Origin: Owenia fusiformis
Taxonomy: Eukaryota > Annelida > Polychaeta > Sabellida > Oweniidae
DNA length: 64,000 nt
Reading direction: 5' to 3'
NCBI GenBank assembly: GCA_903813345.2
Contig: CAIIXF020000003.1
Span: forward strand, 9,192,218 to 9,256,217
Shown: positions 31,639 to 43,409 of the stretch, in pieces
Layout of the letters: every line of letters starts with the position of its first letter
Position numbering within the stretch: position 1 is the first letter of the stretch
Made by a program: the position numbers and the translations under genes
The notes under the pieces: generated by a model
Database searches by the model: none
Seen by the model: the letters and a program-made list of their open reading frames with translations, nothing else
Told to the model about the DNA's origin: nothing

Positions 31639-32526
31639 TGTGATGACCCGTGATCAAAGGTGGTATACCCTTGTTTTCTGATCACTTGTCATCGTGTTAA
31701 ATCCTTCTTAATATCAATGTATTATATTTAGTTTTAATTATAGCAATGTTATTTCCATGTTTTAATATTTAAAGTTACATTTTCGTTTCACATTTTTCCT
31801 TCATAAAGTTTTGCATTGTAACTCTATTCAAACTTTTTGAATAGACAATTAGTTACAGTCTGGCTTTCTTAGATAATCCCTTAGCTGTAAGAATCATCCC
31901 TTTGTTCAGTGCCTGGTCCCAGGGCCAGGTACAGTGCAATAATATGGTAATTTGGCAACTTTTAGAATATAAACTGTCTGTTTCTTTTGGTCAAGAGACA
32001 CTTTAACACCAGACCTTGACAGGAACACTTGGTTTCTTCACATTTTTAGACATAAGCTAAAACATGTTGGATATCATTGAACAAAGGAAACGACAGTATG
32101 GGTAAGCCACTTGATGTATTCTGGTGTGTTTTTGTAATATTGTATTTGTACTAGTATTTTTGAGTATTATTTTAATTACAATAGATTTATTAAACTTTAA
32201 TCTATTTGTTTCTTCATTCATTTCATATTATACACTTTAGTGCCCTTTCATATAAATTGAACATTCACTTTAATTTAACTATTTTAACTTCCACGCTACC
32301 ATTGATTTAAATTACGCTTATTCCAATTTACTTTCCAAATTTCCACGCTACCATTCATTGTTGTTGTATTTATTTCATTTGCCCCCATATATTTACTTGT
32401 CACGCTACCAATTGTTAATTATTTATTTCCCCCCATTAAGTGACGGCCCTGATTTTGTTTTTAGTTAAACGTATTTTCCCTGTGATTTGATTGTTATTAT
32501 TTAACTATTGCCCCAGGGTCCTCACA
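31639..32526 (+). repeat. 3' LTR
   Basis: 888 bp, the same length as the 5' LTR, with about five substitutions and no indels seen. It is followed by the target duplication GTGT. Confidence 0.95.
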
Positions 32527-32530
32527 GTGT

Positions 32531-33372
32531 GTCATCATCGAATGGAATTCTAAAACATAAAGACACTATCAGTAATCAAAAACTTTGAAGAAATATGAAT
32601 TGTTAAAAAATATAAATTAAAAAAAACATGTTGTTAACTGCAGTTCATCGCTAATGGATCTAAATTAACTAATTTACACTTTCAAAAATGCTTAATTTAA
32701 TAAAATAAGATCTAGGCCTATATCAAAAACGGTTGTGTTTGCTGAAGTCATGTACACTATAACCTCATACAGATAAGCCTAAACTCCTTTGTTTTCTCCC
32801 AAATCAGACATTATATTTTTTTACATTTATAGCTCGATGTTTACCATTATACATGGAAACGCCAGAAAGATTTGACGAGGTGCTCTTAATTGTAAAATAA
32901 AACAACTATTTTAAAATTTAATTCAGTATTAAAATTATTCAAAACCATTATCAATCAACAATAATATTGCAAGATGTGTATATTTCAAGATGTAATGCAG
33001 TAACATTGTTTGTGTATGTGTACTGAAAACTTTCCATGTATGCATACTATATTTAATTAATTCAAATACACAAACAAACGCAGAGTTCGTAGTTTTGCTA
33101 TGTTGTCTACCTGCCATAATATACAGGTAAGGAAGCACATTTATTTTAGATATATCTTACGATTAGTTTCGAATCACATCATGGAGGAACGATATGTTAA
33201 GCCATGGATCTATATGTTAAGTTAACTTTATGTTTTCAAGTTGTAATGTTATTCCAGACTGACCATTGGTTAAAAGAAGTCTACTCTACAAATACTTACT
33301 CTTCTCGGCATTAAGGTAACCAAATATTAACACTGACACGTTTCTCTCTTCTCTTTCCACTCTATATTGCAC
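32531..33372. other. Gene-less stretch
   Basis: AT-rich, with no recognised exon, TIR or RNA. If the exon at 33373-33585 is real, this is intron or downstream sequence of that minus-strand gene. Confidence 0.35.
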
Positions 33373-33585
33373 CTCCGTTGCACGACGGCCCTCCTCCTCC
33401 GACTCTTCGGACACGTTCAAGATCGCCAGTGGTTCTCTTCCCGCGATGATAACCACGATCGTTGCATGGTTGGCATACCTTTTTAAATATACATTTCCTA
33501 AAGCATCCATAATTGCCCCCAGATCCAATCACTTTACATGGGGTACAGTACTCCACAACCCATGGGCTCCATTTCTCTGTACATT
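33373..33585 (-). CDS. Cysteine-rich, TSP1-like exon (phase 1-1)
   Basis: A 213-base exon, bounded on the minus strand by an acceptor (TAATTTGCAG) and a donor (GTGCAA), both in phase 1. It encodes 71 residues starting CTEKWSPWVVEYC, with eight Cys, then RVRRVGGGGPSCNG at the end. WSPW followed by Cys and a late GGGPSC resemble a thrombospondin type 1 repeat with a Cys-rich insert. It has the same symmetric phase as six exons at 40967-43568 on the same strand, so it may be a more 3' exon of that gene across a 7.4-kb intron, or a separate gene. The reading frame has no stop. Overlapping frames in other registers are shadows. Confidence 0.5.
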
Positions 33586-33589
33586 CTGC

Positions 33590-35620
33590 AAATTACAGCG
33601 ATGGAAGTTGCTACCAATACTATCGTAGAATATTCTTCAGCCATGTGGTCAAAGGTACGCTAATTGATATTAAATATATTCAATTTTTGATAATCTACCA
33701 AACCCTGCGCCATATGTGTCTATAGCAACGACATTTAATGCTTGTTATTGTAATATATTGTAATTGGTTATCATGACCAAACGCAATATACTGAAAACAT
33801 TGCTTTTTAACTCTTAAAACAGCTTTAATAATGATTTTTAGACAAAAATCGAAGTTTGCTAACTTTAAAACATAAACTCAGACAACATAACAAATGATGC
33901 ATAATATATTTCGGTAATTTTCAACTTGTAAAAAGGATGTTTGCAACCAGCTCTCAAAAAGGGATTGTTTGATATTTCATACTGATTAAAATAATACGTT
34001 TTGTGTCCATATGATTCACTTTGCATATTCACCAACATCATATTGGATTAACATACCCCCCCCCCCCCAACTATAACAAAAAAGATAGAACCATTAGATA
34101 GAAGAAGGGCTTTAACCCATTAGTGTCTATGTCCCAAATATGGCACGTTTTTTTAGTATATTGGAAGATGTCACACTAGACAAACAGGTTGGAATTAACA
34201 CATAATAATCAGCGATTGATTTTTTTGAATAATCATTAATAACCAGACACAGTCTGATCCTGACCTAATTATAACTTTTAAAGGCTAGATACAATGGCAA
34301 CAGGCATGGCCTTGCGATAATCACTTTTTTCTTTACTAAATAACCGACCAACTGATTATTGTGACTGATTAAACTTCAAAGGGCTAATTACAAATGACAC
34401 TGCTGGAATACAATCTCTTGTCTAAATAAAATGATCAACCTGTCTGTGATATTAAGAAGTATAAAAGAATTTAAAATGTATCTAATATATTATACAATTA
34501 GACAGACTGGCTATTCTAATCCGTTATGAAAAGCCATTTTTTTCCACTACAGGATGTTTCCACGGAAGTTAATTTGTTTATCTTAGTGTTTATAGGCATT
34601 GTCCCTTGACGCTTTTATGAAATAAATGAACTTTGTGATGGACTACAATTGTATATTCTTACATTACATTATTTTCATTTTAGGTCTCTCTTATTACATG
34701 TAGTTAGTAGTAGTTAGTAGTCTAATGTTATTCTCTCCGTGTGCCGAAAGTACTTAAACCCGTAGCCAAGGGGTGGGGGTGGTTCAAGGAGTGCGAGTGA
34801 ACAGAATTCGAATTGAATATAAAATAAATACGTAACATATAAATATATAAGTACATAATGTCTAGCCAAGTCTTCTTACATTTTCTGAACTTCAAATGCG
34901 CCTTTTGACGTGTGGTAACAAAATACAAAATAAATGCTTATGCTTCTCCAGCTTGTTTTTCATATTAATTTGGCAATAAAACATGCATAAAGAGATAAAA
35001 AAAATTGTGCACTGTGCACAACCCGAATCCCCTCCCCGATCGGGTCGCGTTTACTGTTTATGTATAATAATGTACAAAAGTAATGTAATAAAGACAGTAA
35101 TGCCCCCCCCCCCCATTGCAACATTTTGTCAATTAATAGTATTAGCTCGGAGCATCAACACACGTTTGGTTCAAATCAAAGTTCCAAATGAATAAAGATA
35201 ATGAAGGTTCTGTTTGACATTCGAGAACAAGAATTTGTCCAGTCAAAAATAGATTTCTAATATTTGATCTTGATTAGATGTATTTATTGATCCTTGTTTT
35301 TAAAACTACAGATGGTTCACTCAATTCTGAAGTGAACAAAAAATAATCCTATACACGATTACTTGGTTCCCATGATACTGCCTATAACCTATAATACTCA
35401 TTTATCAAAACAAATATTAATTAATCCGTCTGTCTAATTACATTTTGTTCCCTGACTCAAACTAAGCAAACCCCGATTACAGTTCTTAATTCTTCACTTG
35501 AAACGATTTAGACAACATGATACAACATGAAATTTGATTAATTATACATGTATAAAGCCTATTGTTATCAAAACCCATAAATGTTCACAATATAAATATA
35601 GTTTATTGATGGCCAATAAC
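33590..35620. other. Gene-less stretch, possible intron
   Basis: No exon recognised. It holds a run of 13 C near 34060 and another near 35103. Bases 34196-34360 repeat ATAATCA and ATAACCA words, as does 36880-37110. Confidence 0.35.
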
Positions 35621-35626
35621 AGATAT

Positions 35627-35921
35627 CAGGGGCGTAGCCAGCTTTCAGTCAGGAGGGAGTGCGCTTGCCAAAAATATTTCGGTTTTCAGTCGGGGGGGGG
35701 GGGGTGCGATTGTGACATAAACAGGGGGATGCGTTTATGACATAAACAAGCCAAAAATGATTTTATACTGAATTTTACAAAAACTGGATGCAAGTTCCTT
35801 CCAAAGTGAGCTAGAAGCTTCAAATAAAAAGCATTTAAAAGCTGTTTGAGTCCTCTTTCTCAGGATTTGATTTTTATTGGTTTTCGCAACCCCCCCCCCC
35901 TCCTGCTTGGCTACACCTATG
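35627..35921. mobile_element. Short TIR element starting CAGGGGCGTAGCCA
   Basis: The left end reads CAGGGGCGTAGCCAGC. The right end, read inward, is CATAGGTGTAGCCAAGC. GATAT flanks both sides (35622-35626 and 35922-35926). G and C runs lie just inside the ends. Starts of the type CAGGGGCG are common among hAT-like elements, but the 5-bp duplication is not the usual 8. An inverted relative of its left 160 bases lies at 38985-39150. Confidence 0.6.
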
Positions 35922-35939
35922 GATATTTAGAAAGTTTCA

Positions 35940-36215
35940 AATAAATAACTCAGCAACCAACTACGCAAGTAACCAACCAAGCAAATGACCATCCAAGCAA
36001 GCAGGCAACTAAACAAGTAAAAAAGCAAACCATGCAACTTACAAATAAAGCAAGCAAACAACCGACAAACCAACCAAGCAAGTAGCTAATTAAACTCTAA
36101 TGCAAGAAAGCAAGGAAGCAGCAAAGCAAGAAAGAAAGAATGTTAGCAAGTAAACGGCCAATCAAGCAATCAATCGTGCTAATAAACAAGCAAACAAACA
36201 ATCTACCATCCAAGC
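35940..36215. repeat. Degenerate (CAAGCAAC)n low-complexity tract
   Basis: About 275 bases of AAGCAAG, CAACCAAGC and related words. No coding meaning. Confidence 0.85.
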
Positions 36216-37234
36216 AACTAATTAACATAATTCAATAAGATTAAAATTTAACCTTGCACGCATTTGCTCTACGGTAATAATGAGTAATATAGAACTATCA
36301 TATTGATTGCATTTATTAAACACAGAAATGAAATACATTGGAGCATAGTTAAATAATTGGGGATGGGAGGGGGTAGTGAACACACGGGATACTGAATTCT
36401 TCCTCTTAAACTTAAATTTCAGTGCTTGAATGAAGGCTTCCCTTTGACAGATTTAGGGAGTTTCACTACTAGTTTCACTGAGATTTTAATTATAGTTTTA
36501 CAGTGGTATCACAACGTTATTGCTTCAATAAATGCAACACATTTACCAGATTTTAGATTGGACTTTCTACACGTAATAAAATATTTTCTTGGTGATATAT
36601 CTTTAATTACTACTAATTAGCATGATAATTGCTAATGAAAAATCTCGAATCCTGGTAATTGAAGTTGGACAGCTAAATAAAATCTAACATTAAATGAAAT
36701 TCTAAAAATGTGTTTCTTTTATTTTTTGTTTGGTTGATAATGAATTAAAAAAAGTGTGTTTGAATAAAAAATTCAATTTCGCAAAAATTCATATTCTTTA
36801 GCTAGACAAAGGCTATAGTTTGTTTATTCAACGGATAATAATTGGAAGCGCTAGACGCATAAATGGCAGACGGTTCTTAATTGCTAATGAAAACAAAGCG
36901 ATAATCAGTTGGGAGAATAATCACTTGACATAATAATCAGTTGGAATTTTTGCCATTGGCTACACATTAATAAGAATTGATTATCGTAATAACCAGTGAA
37001 AACACTGGTTATTGTTGATTAATAAGTCTTGATAATCAGCGATAACCAGCAATAATAGTCTCGATAATAAGTTTTAACCAGATAATAATCATTTATTCAC
37101 TGATTATTTGTGATTAAAATTGTTTATATTTGGTCACTTCGCCCAGTGTCAGCACTGTATCATTAGTTCTTTATATTTCTTAGAAAAGAAGATACTAGAA
37201 TAGTAGATTCCTCAGCAAGTTCAAGGTCATTTGT
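36216..37234. other. AT-rich stretch with a cluster of ATAATCAG words
   Basis: No gene recognised. From 36880 to 37110 the words ATAATCAG, ATAACCAG and their complements recur many times. An exact hairpin lies at 36988-37013: 11-base arms (AATAACCAGTG) around AAAA. Confidence 0.5.
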
Positions 37235-38790
37235 TTTTTGCAGATATCTTTTGATGCCATAGGGGGTCACTGCCATGCTATTGAGGGCCACTTGCATGTT
37301 TTTGGGTGCCATCAGGGCCACTTAAATGTCTTTTGGGACCACAAGGGGTCTACTAGGATGCATTTGGAGGCCACGGGGCTCCACTGGGATACGTTTGAGG
37401 GGGGGGCCACTGGGATGCTTTATGGGTTCACAGGGGGCCACTAGGGTGCTTTTTATGTCCATGAGGAGCCATTTGCATGCTTTTGGCAGCCTCGGGGGGG
37501 GGGGCACTAGGATGGTTTTGGGGGCCACTGGGGGCCAATAGGATGCTTTCAGGGGCAACTAAGATGCTTTTAGGGGCCATAATGGGGCCCCTTGGATGCT
37601 TTTTGGGCCACTGGGTGTCACTAGTATGCTTTTTGGGGGCCACTTAGGGACAAATGAGAAGCTTTTGGGGCCACTCAAATGATTCTGGGGTCCACAGGGG
37701 CCATTGGAGTGCTTTTAGAGGCCACCTGGGGCCACTGAGATGCTTTTTGGGGTCACAGGGGGCCAATGGGATGCTTTCGATTGCCACTAGGATGCTTTTA
37801 GGGGCCACAAGGATGCTTATAGGGGGCATAATGGGGCCACTTGGATGCTTTTTGGGCCACTGGGTGTCACTAGTATGCTTTTGGGGGGTCACTGGGGCAG
37901 CAAATGGGAAGTTTTTTTGGCCACTGGGGGCCACTAGAATGATTTTGGAGCCCATTGAAGTGCTTTTAGGGGCCACCTGGGGCCACTGAGATGGTTTTTG
38001 AGACCACAGGAGGGCCAAGGGGATGCTTTCGGGGGCCACTAGGATGCTTTTAAGGGGCATAGTTGGGCCACTTGGATGCTTTTTTGGGCCACTGGGTGTC
38101 ACTAGTATGCTTTTTGGGGGCCACTGGCAGGGGCAATGGGAAGCTTTTGAGGCCACTGGGGGCAAGTAGAATGATTTTGGAGTCCACGGGGGGCTTTTAG
38201 AGGCCATTGAGATGCTTTTAGGGGCCACAGGGGTCGATAGGATGCTTTTGGGGGCCACTAGGATGCTTTTTTGGGCCACTGTGTGTCACTAGTAGTATGC
38301 TTTTGGGGGGTCACTGGGGTCGAACTGGGAAGCTTTTGGGGCATTTAGAATGATCTTGGGGCCATTGGAGTGCTTTAAGAGGCTACTTTGGGCCACTGAG
38401 ATTCTTTTCTGGGCAAAGTTTTGGGGCCACATGGGGGGCACTGGGTTGATGTCATGGGTCACAGAGGGGTACTAGGATACTTTTGAGGGCCTCATAGAAG
38501 CACTAGGATGTTTTTAGAGGCCACATGGGGCCACTATGATGCTTTTTGGGGGGGCATCTGGGGGCTATTGGGATGCTTTTTGGGGCATCTGAGGGCCACT
38601 AGGATGATTTTGTGAGTCATAGGAGCCGCAAGTATGCTGCTTAGGGGGGCCACAGGGGCCACTAGAATGCTGCTTAGGGGGCCCACAGGGGCCACTAGAA
38701 TGCTTTGGGGCACTGGGATGGGGCACTGGTATGCTTTTTTGGATCATCATTTTGGAGCACTGTCGTGCTTTTGAATGCCACCATTGCCTA
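37235..38790 (+). repeat. G-rich minisatellite, about 30-bp units
   Basis: About 1.55 kb of degenerate units built on GGCCACTAGGATGCTTTTGG, of roughly 28-35 bases, with G runs between them. Stops are rare because of composition, so long Pro/Ser-rich frames appear on the minus strand (38279-37644) and Gly/His-rich ones on the plus strand. These are not genes. Confidence 0.92.
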
Positions 38791-38984
38791 TTTAGTATTG
38801 AATTATAACAAACAGACTAAGTTTAAGTTAATGACAGTGTAAAATTACACACCCAAAATGTTATCATGGGCACTTGTGTCTATTAGGTCCCGTATTTGGG
38901 ATGCCTCTTGAACAAAAACTAATTTTATCTTAGTTATGCTACCCAGGTTAGAAAAACATAAAAATTATTTAAGAAATACTAGTG

Positions 38985-39150
38985 CATTCAATCTGTTGTA
39001 ATTATTGGATTAAAATGCTTTTGACTTGAAGCTCCTAGCTCAATTTTGAAGGAAATTGCATCAATTTTTGTAAAACTCATCTTAAAAACATTTTTGGGTT
39101 GCTCATGCCACGATCGCCCCCCCCCCATCTGAAAGCTGGTTGGGCCCCTG
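38985..39150 (-). mobile_element. Inverted arm related to the element at 35627
   Basis: Read on the minus strand from 39150, it starts CAGGGGCCCAACCAGCTTTC and follows 35627-35870 for about 160 bases. The minisatellite lies between these two inverted arms, so 35627-39150 might be one large foldback element or two separate insertions. Confidence 0.5.
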
Positions 39151-40966
39151 ATTAATAATTGCCCTCATGACATAATAATATAACACAATCCAAATTAAAT
39201 AATTTGCTAGAGTTATTAGATTATTTTGTCATCAAATTTTAAAAAGAATACATGTCAGTCAACTGGTCAAAATGTAACATTTCCTAAAGAATTCTTGTTT
39301 ACAGCGGACAGTTTTGCTACATGATGTTACCATATAGCAACAGTATGAATTAAACATTTTTATCTGAATTGAAAATCTTTCATTACATTTGTTAAATTTT
39401 TATGACCATAAATGTATGAAAGAAATAAACTAATAAACTCAACTAAATGAAATAAACTAGTTGAAAGCATTACTGACCATTTTAAAGACAATAATTTCAC
39501 ATCATGCTTAAGATAAAATATGCAAGAACAAACAGTTATGACGTCATGATTAAGATGCAAATCACCCTAATTGCATATTTTATAAAATATATGATTGCTT
39601 TATCTATTACCTTTCATTTGGTGCAAATTTCATCTAAAGTTGAGCAATAATGATGAAGATATGGGCCTAACACTGAAAAGAGCCCCTAAAAGTGGGTGTG
39701 GCATATTTACTTTGTTACCATAGTGACGCTACCGCGGATTCAGAATTGCCAACTTAATATATTTTGATTGCATTATCTATTACCTTCCATTTGGTGTGTA
39801 TTTCATCGAAATCTGAGCAATAATGACGAAGATATGGGCCAAACACTGAAAAGAGCCCCTAAAAGTGGGCGTGGCTTATCTACTTGGTTACCATAGCAAC
39901 GCCGTTGCAGATCCAGAATTGCCAACATCATTTTTCTTGGTAAGTATCACGTATAGGTCATAAAAACGTATGTCGCTTAGCTCGCCTCTAAAAAGGACAC
40001 GGAACCTCTTATTTGGACTTTTGCTCCCAGACTATCGTAAAATCTATATACCTCAATCCTCATCATACCAGTATAATATACAACAGTACAATAGTACATT
40101 AGTACAATAGGCCCTACAGAACAGAAATATATAGTGTTTTGAAGCTTTTTTAATCTCTTAATGTTCGGTTATACAATACATATTTGATAATTGGTAAAAT
40201 ACCCATTATAACATGATTTGTATATTAAGAAGGCGCTTATACCCAAGTTTTTCGTATTAAAACAAAGAGTTATGACATCACAATAAATATGCAAATTGGC
40301 TAATTTGCATAAAATACAGATTTTCTTAATAAGCATCAAAATGCCGATCATATGGTATAAAAATCATAAGCTTTAAAATGGTGTATTATGAGCCGTGTAC
40401 CATTTTGTGCATTAAACAACCCCTTTTTAACACATATTTTGGGATATTTGCAGGCCTTAGAATTAGGCACTGCTATTCTAACATAAATATTTTGCATTAA
40501 TTGAATATTTATTAAATGCAATTAATATAACCTCTATGTATACCATAATGAGGGCATGAGATGGCATCGTGTTTCCTAGAGACTGATTAAAACTATTAAC
40601 ACGGGACCGCTATTTAAACGTTAACGGAATACAAATATGAATATGTTTTCATCGAGCATGTTTTATATGGAAACACATTTAATAAGCACAAGTTTAGCGT
40701 AATTAAGGCATAATGGTATCGGTAACTCAAAACTATGCAAAATGGCTTCGTCGGTTTTATTCAGAAAGGAGCTAAAATATTACTAACCGACTAACTCTTC
40801 ATATGGGAGGGGATATAAACTTGTTTGGAAAGATTTGGTATAAAATTAATTTCGTTTTCTCATTTACCCTTGCTGTCACATTAAGTCATTTGTCATTTCA
40901 GTGAACGTTTTATCATTTTTTGCAGTTATTTACATAAAACAATTGTTTTGTTTTAAAACACAATAC
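39151..40966. other. Gene-less stretch with one tandem duplication
   Basis: No exon recognised. Bases 39593-39765 and 39766-39935 are two copies of a 173-bp unit containing AAAGAGCCCCTAAAAGTGGG and GTTACCATAG, differing at scattered sites. Confidence 0.6.
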
Positions 40967-41146
40967 CTAGTTTACATTTTGGTGGATCGTTATTGTATTT
41001 TCCATTCTCCAAACATATAATCTCAGCATAGCCATAATAGAGTTTATATCCCTCGTTACAAGCAAACTTAGTTCTGCCATCACAATTCCTGTCAGCTTAT
41101 ACTATGTAACCGTTATCAGGGGCTTGAACCGCTTGACATTGTATCT
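40967..41146 (-). pseudogene. Sushi (CCP) exon with in-frame stop
   Basis: A 180-base phase 1-1 exon between TTATTGTAG and GTATTG. It encodes a sushi domain closely related to the exon at 42226-42402: IQCQAVQAPDNGYIV, then a TAA (41098-41100), then ADRNCDGRTKFACNEGYKL and the final CxxG region. The sister exon has a Tyr codon (TAC) in place of the stop. Splice sites are kept, so it was lost recently, or it is skipped (it would be skippable without a frame change), or the stop is a sequencing error. Confidence 0.75.
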
Positions 41147-41556
41147 CTACAATAATATTAATGGAATAAAGTTATATTTTGAAATAATTAATGAGTAAAT
41201 TGGTTAATTGAAATATTTAAAATTTAGAAATGCGTGATTTTAGTTTTAAAAAAACTATCTTACATTATTGCTCAATTTTTTTCATTTAAGTAATTGATTT
41301 TGAGATATCGTAATAATTAAGAATGAAAAACTGGAGTAAATTATGGATTGCGAAACTTCTCAGCTATATCAAAAGTGTTCACTGTAATTTATAATAATGA
41401 CCGCGTATTCCATATGATAATGGTCCTACAATGGCATTACAGTTACGAAGGCGCCATTATTAAGATGGAAAAGAAATACAAATTTGACAAAATAGTCACA
41501 AACGAGAGCATTTTCACAATCTAAATATAACTAGATATGCAATGATTATCATGTAC

Positions 41557-41715
41557 CAACGTCAACGCAATCACATTTCTCCACATCAAACACTTGGCAA
41601 TATGGGCATTGGTTACTTTCTACAGGTCCATTAGGTAAAACCTTGCATTGGTATCCCCTTCCACCAATTGGCCAATACCATTTCCCATTTTTGCAACATT
41701 TTCCGGGAGGACATT
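41557..41715 (-). CDS. Eight-Cys domain exon B (phase 1-1)
   Basis: A 159-base exon with acceptor TTACTTTTCAG and donor GTACAT. It encodes 53 residues beginning CPPGKCCKNGKWYWPIGGRG, then YQCKVLPNG, QCP and VFDVEKCDCVDVG. It has the same length and Cys spacing as the exon at 43410-43568. The end (QCP...VFD...C.C) recalls chitin-binding type 2 or VWC-like domains, but I do not recognise the family with certainty. Expected to be extracellular. Confidence 0.72.
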
Positions 41716-42225
41716 CTGAAAAGTAAAGAAGACACAGCATTAACATGACGATGTCACGAAAAGGTATTAATTAACAGGTTTGTGCCTCCGCGTTTTATCG
41801 TTTATTGGATGTCGTTCCTTGAAATTGGTTCTGTTTAGATTGTAATCTAGAATGTCTAAAATATAATGTGCATATTTATAAACGTATGGATTAAAAGCGA
41901 AGTGTAAGCTTACGCAATACGTTTGTAAAAATGGAGTTCCTATGGTTAACAATGCTAGTATGTAAGAAGGCGAATTCTTAAGTCAAATGTCGAATCAGAA
42001 AAATAAAATGTTGAAATAATGAAATGTTGCTATATGAAAAACATTTTACAAGAAATTCATATATCAATATTTACGCGTAATGCTAAGTTACATTATAATT
42101 GTTTTTAATGTGGAAAGTGAAAAATGATCCAAGGGCATCTTAATGAGTATTTAAGGAAGATGCCACTTATCACTGCATCATTTCGAAAAAATGTACTTTA
42201 TTTCGTAAATAATGTTAAATTGTAC

Positions 42226-42402
42226 CTAGGACACATCTTGGTGGATCGTAATTATATTTTCCGGTCACCAAACATATGATCTCAGCATATTCTACAAGTT
42301 TATATCCTTCGTTACAAGCAAACTTAGTTCTGACATCACAATTCCTGTCAGCGTATAGTATGTAACCATTATGAGGGGCTTGAACCGTTGGACATCTTAT
42401 TT
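42226..42402 (-). CDS. Sushi (CCP) exon B (phase 1-1)
   Basis: A 177-base exon between an ATTTTTAG acceptor and a GTACAA donor. It encodes one sushi domain: IRCPTVQAPHNGYILY, then CDVRTKFACNEGYKLV, then IICLVTGKYNYDPPRCVLG. It has the four Cys of the fold, but the usual Trp after the third Cys is replaced by Tyr. Sushi domains are adhesive or complement-type extracellular modules. Confidence 0.82.
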
Positions 42403-42542
42403 CTAAAAATAACCAGGACAAAGGCATATTTCAATGTAAGTCTGATAAGTAAACTAGTTTCTTGAATTGTTCACAATTATTTTGTGAACAGACTATCAAG
42501 TACGTTCTACGTTAAGATATATATTATGTCTGAAAAGCCTAC

Positions 42543-42737
42543 TTCCACAAGTCGGAACGGGATCATCCCAGTGACCAGTAGGATTACACTTAAAATCATC
42601 ATCGCCCCATACAATCTCGTAACATCTGTCGCATTTGTATGTGATAACTTCTCCTGGATAATACGGTTCTGTATCACTGTCCGCACACCTATATCCATTG
42701 GCTGGTGCATATGGCAAAGGAGCCTCGCACAATATCA
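42543..42737 (-). CDS. Sushi (CCP) exon A (phase 1-1)
   Basis: A 195-base exon with acceptor TTTATAG and donor GTAGGC. It encodes CEAPLPYAPANGYRC, then YYPGEVITYKCDRCYE and CNPTGHWDDPVPTCG, a sushi domain with the conserved Trp and final Cys and an extra Cys pair. No stop codon interrupts it. Confidence 0.82.
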
Positions 42738-42882
42738 CTATAAACAGTTAAGGTAAAAATGTCAACTCTTTTTTCATAGGAAGATTAAAATACTAATCAA
42801 TTGGACAGAATAGAGAGAGTTGAAAATTAGTTTGATCGTGCAGTTTTTAATTTTTAGAAGTATGTGGATGTAATTTACGTAC

Positions 42883-43062
42883 CGCAAGGATCTATGTTGC
42901 ATGGCACGCTGATTATTTTATGCTCATCTCATTCGCATTTGTCATTAGGGTCATGGCTGATTTGTTTAGTGCGTGTTCCTCGTTTTCTTCTATATCCCCC
43001 TCCGCATGGTTTAGAGCACTGATCTATGTATTCCCAATCACCAAATGGTGACCATTTGCAAC
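42883..43062 (-). pseudogene. Thrombospondin type 1 exon with in-frame stop
   Basis: A 180-base phase 1-1 exon between TAGCTACAG and GTACGT. It encodes a TSP1 repeat: CKWSPFGDWEYIDQCSKPCG, then GGYRRKRGTR and, after a TGA at 42929-42931, VPCNIDPCG. The W, CSxxCGGG, R-R and terminal Cys layout is clear. The TGA could come from a CGA Arg codon by one change. The exon is symmetric, so it could be skipped. Confidence 0.78.
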
Positions 43063-43409
43063 CTGTAGCTATTTAAACACAAATATGTTACATGAATTGA
43101 ATTTTCATTTTTAAAAACACAATTAATACAATATATTCCTATAATGAGGAGATGAGAAGGCAAATGCGTTTACTAAAAAAAGAATATTAACAATTTACAC
43201 GAACCCATTATTGTATATAGATCAAGTATAAATACTGAGGTGTACAAATATACTTTATGAGAACACGAATTGTAGTTTTTTATAAAAAATAATATCAACA
43301 TTTTTTCAGCGTTGTCTCAAAATGAAACTGATGCACAAAATCTAATTTTGCAAATATAATACTAGTAGCTTGAATGTTTGGAAATTTGTGAACCTCGTTT
43401 CTTATTTAC

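Larger units (their letters stand above)
25557..32526 (+). mobile_element. Gag-only LTR retrotransposon, young
   Basis: Two LTRs of 888 bp (25557-26444 and 31639-32526) start TGTGATGACC, end GTCCTCACA and differ at about five positions, so the insertion is recent. A 4-bp duplication GTGT flanks it (25553-25556 and 32527-32530). The internal part has a primer-binding-site candidate, a polypurine tract, a repeat-rich ORF, a Ty3/gypsy-type Gag with two zinc knuckles, and a third unknown ORF. I find no protease, reverse transcriptase, RNase H or integrase, so it must depend on a partner element for copying, like the Gag-carrying non-autonomous elements described in plants. Confidence 0.9.

Noticed and set aside
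37322-38279. Long Pro/Ser-rich and Gly/His-rich frames
   Set aside because: Open in several registers because the minisatellite is G-rich and poor in stops.
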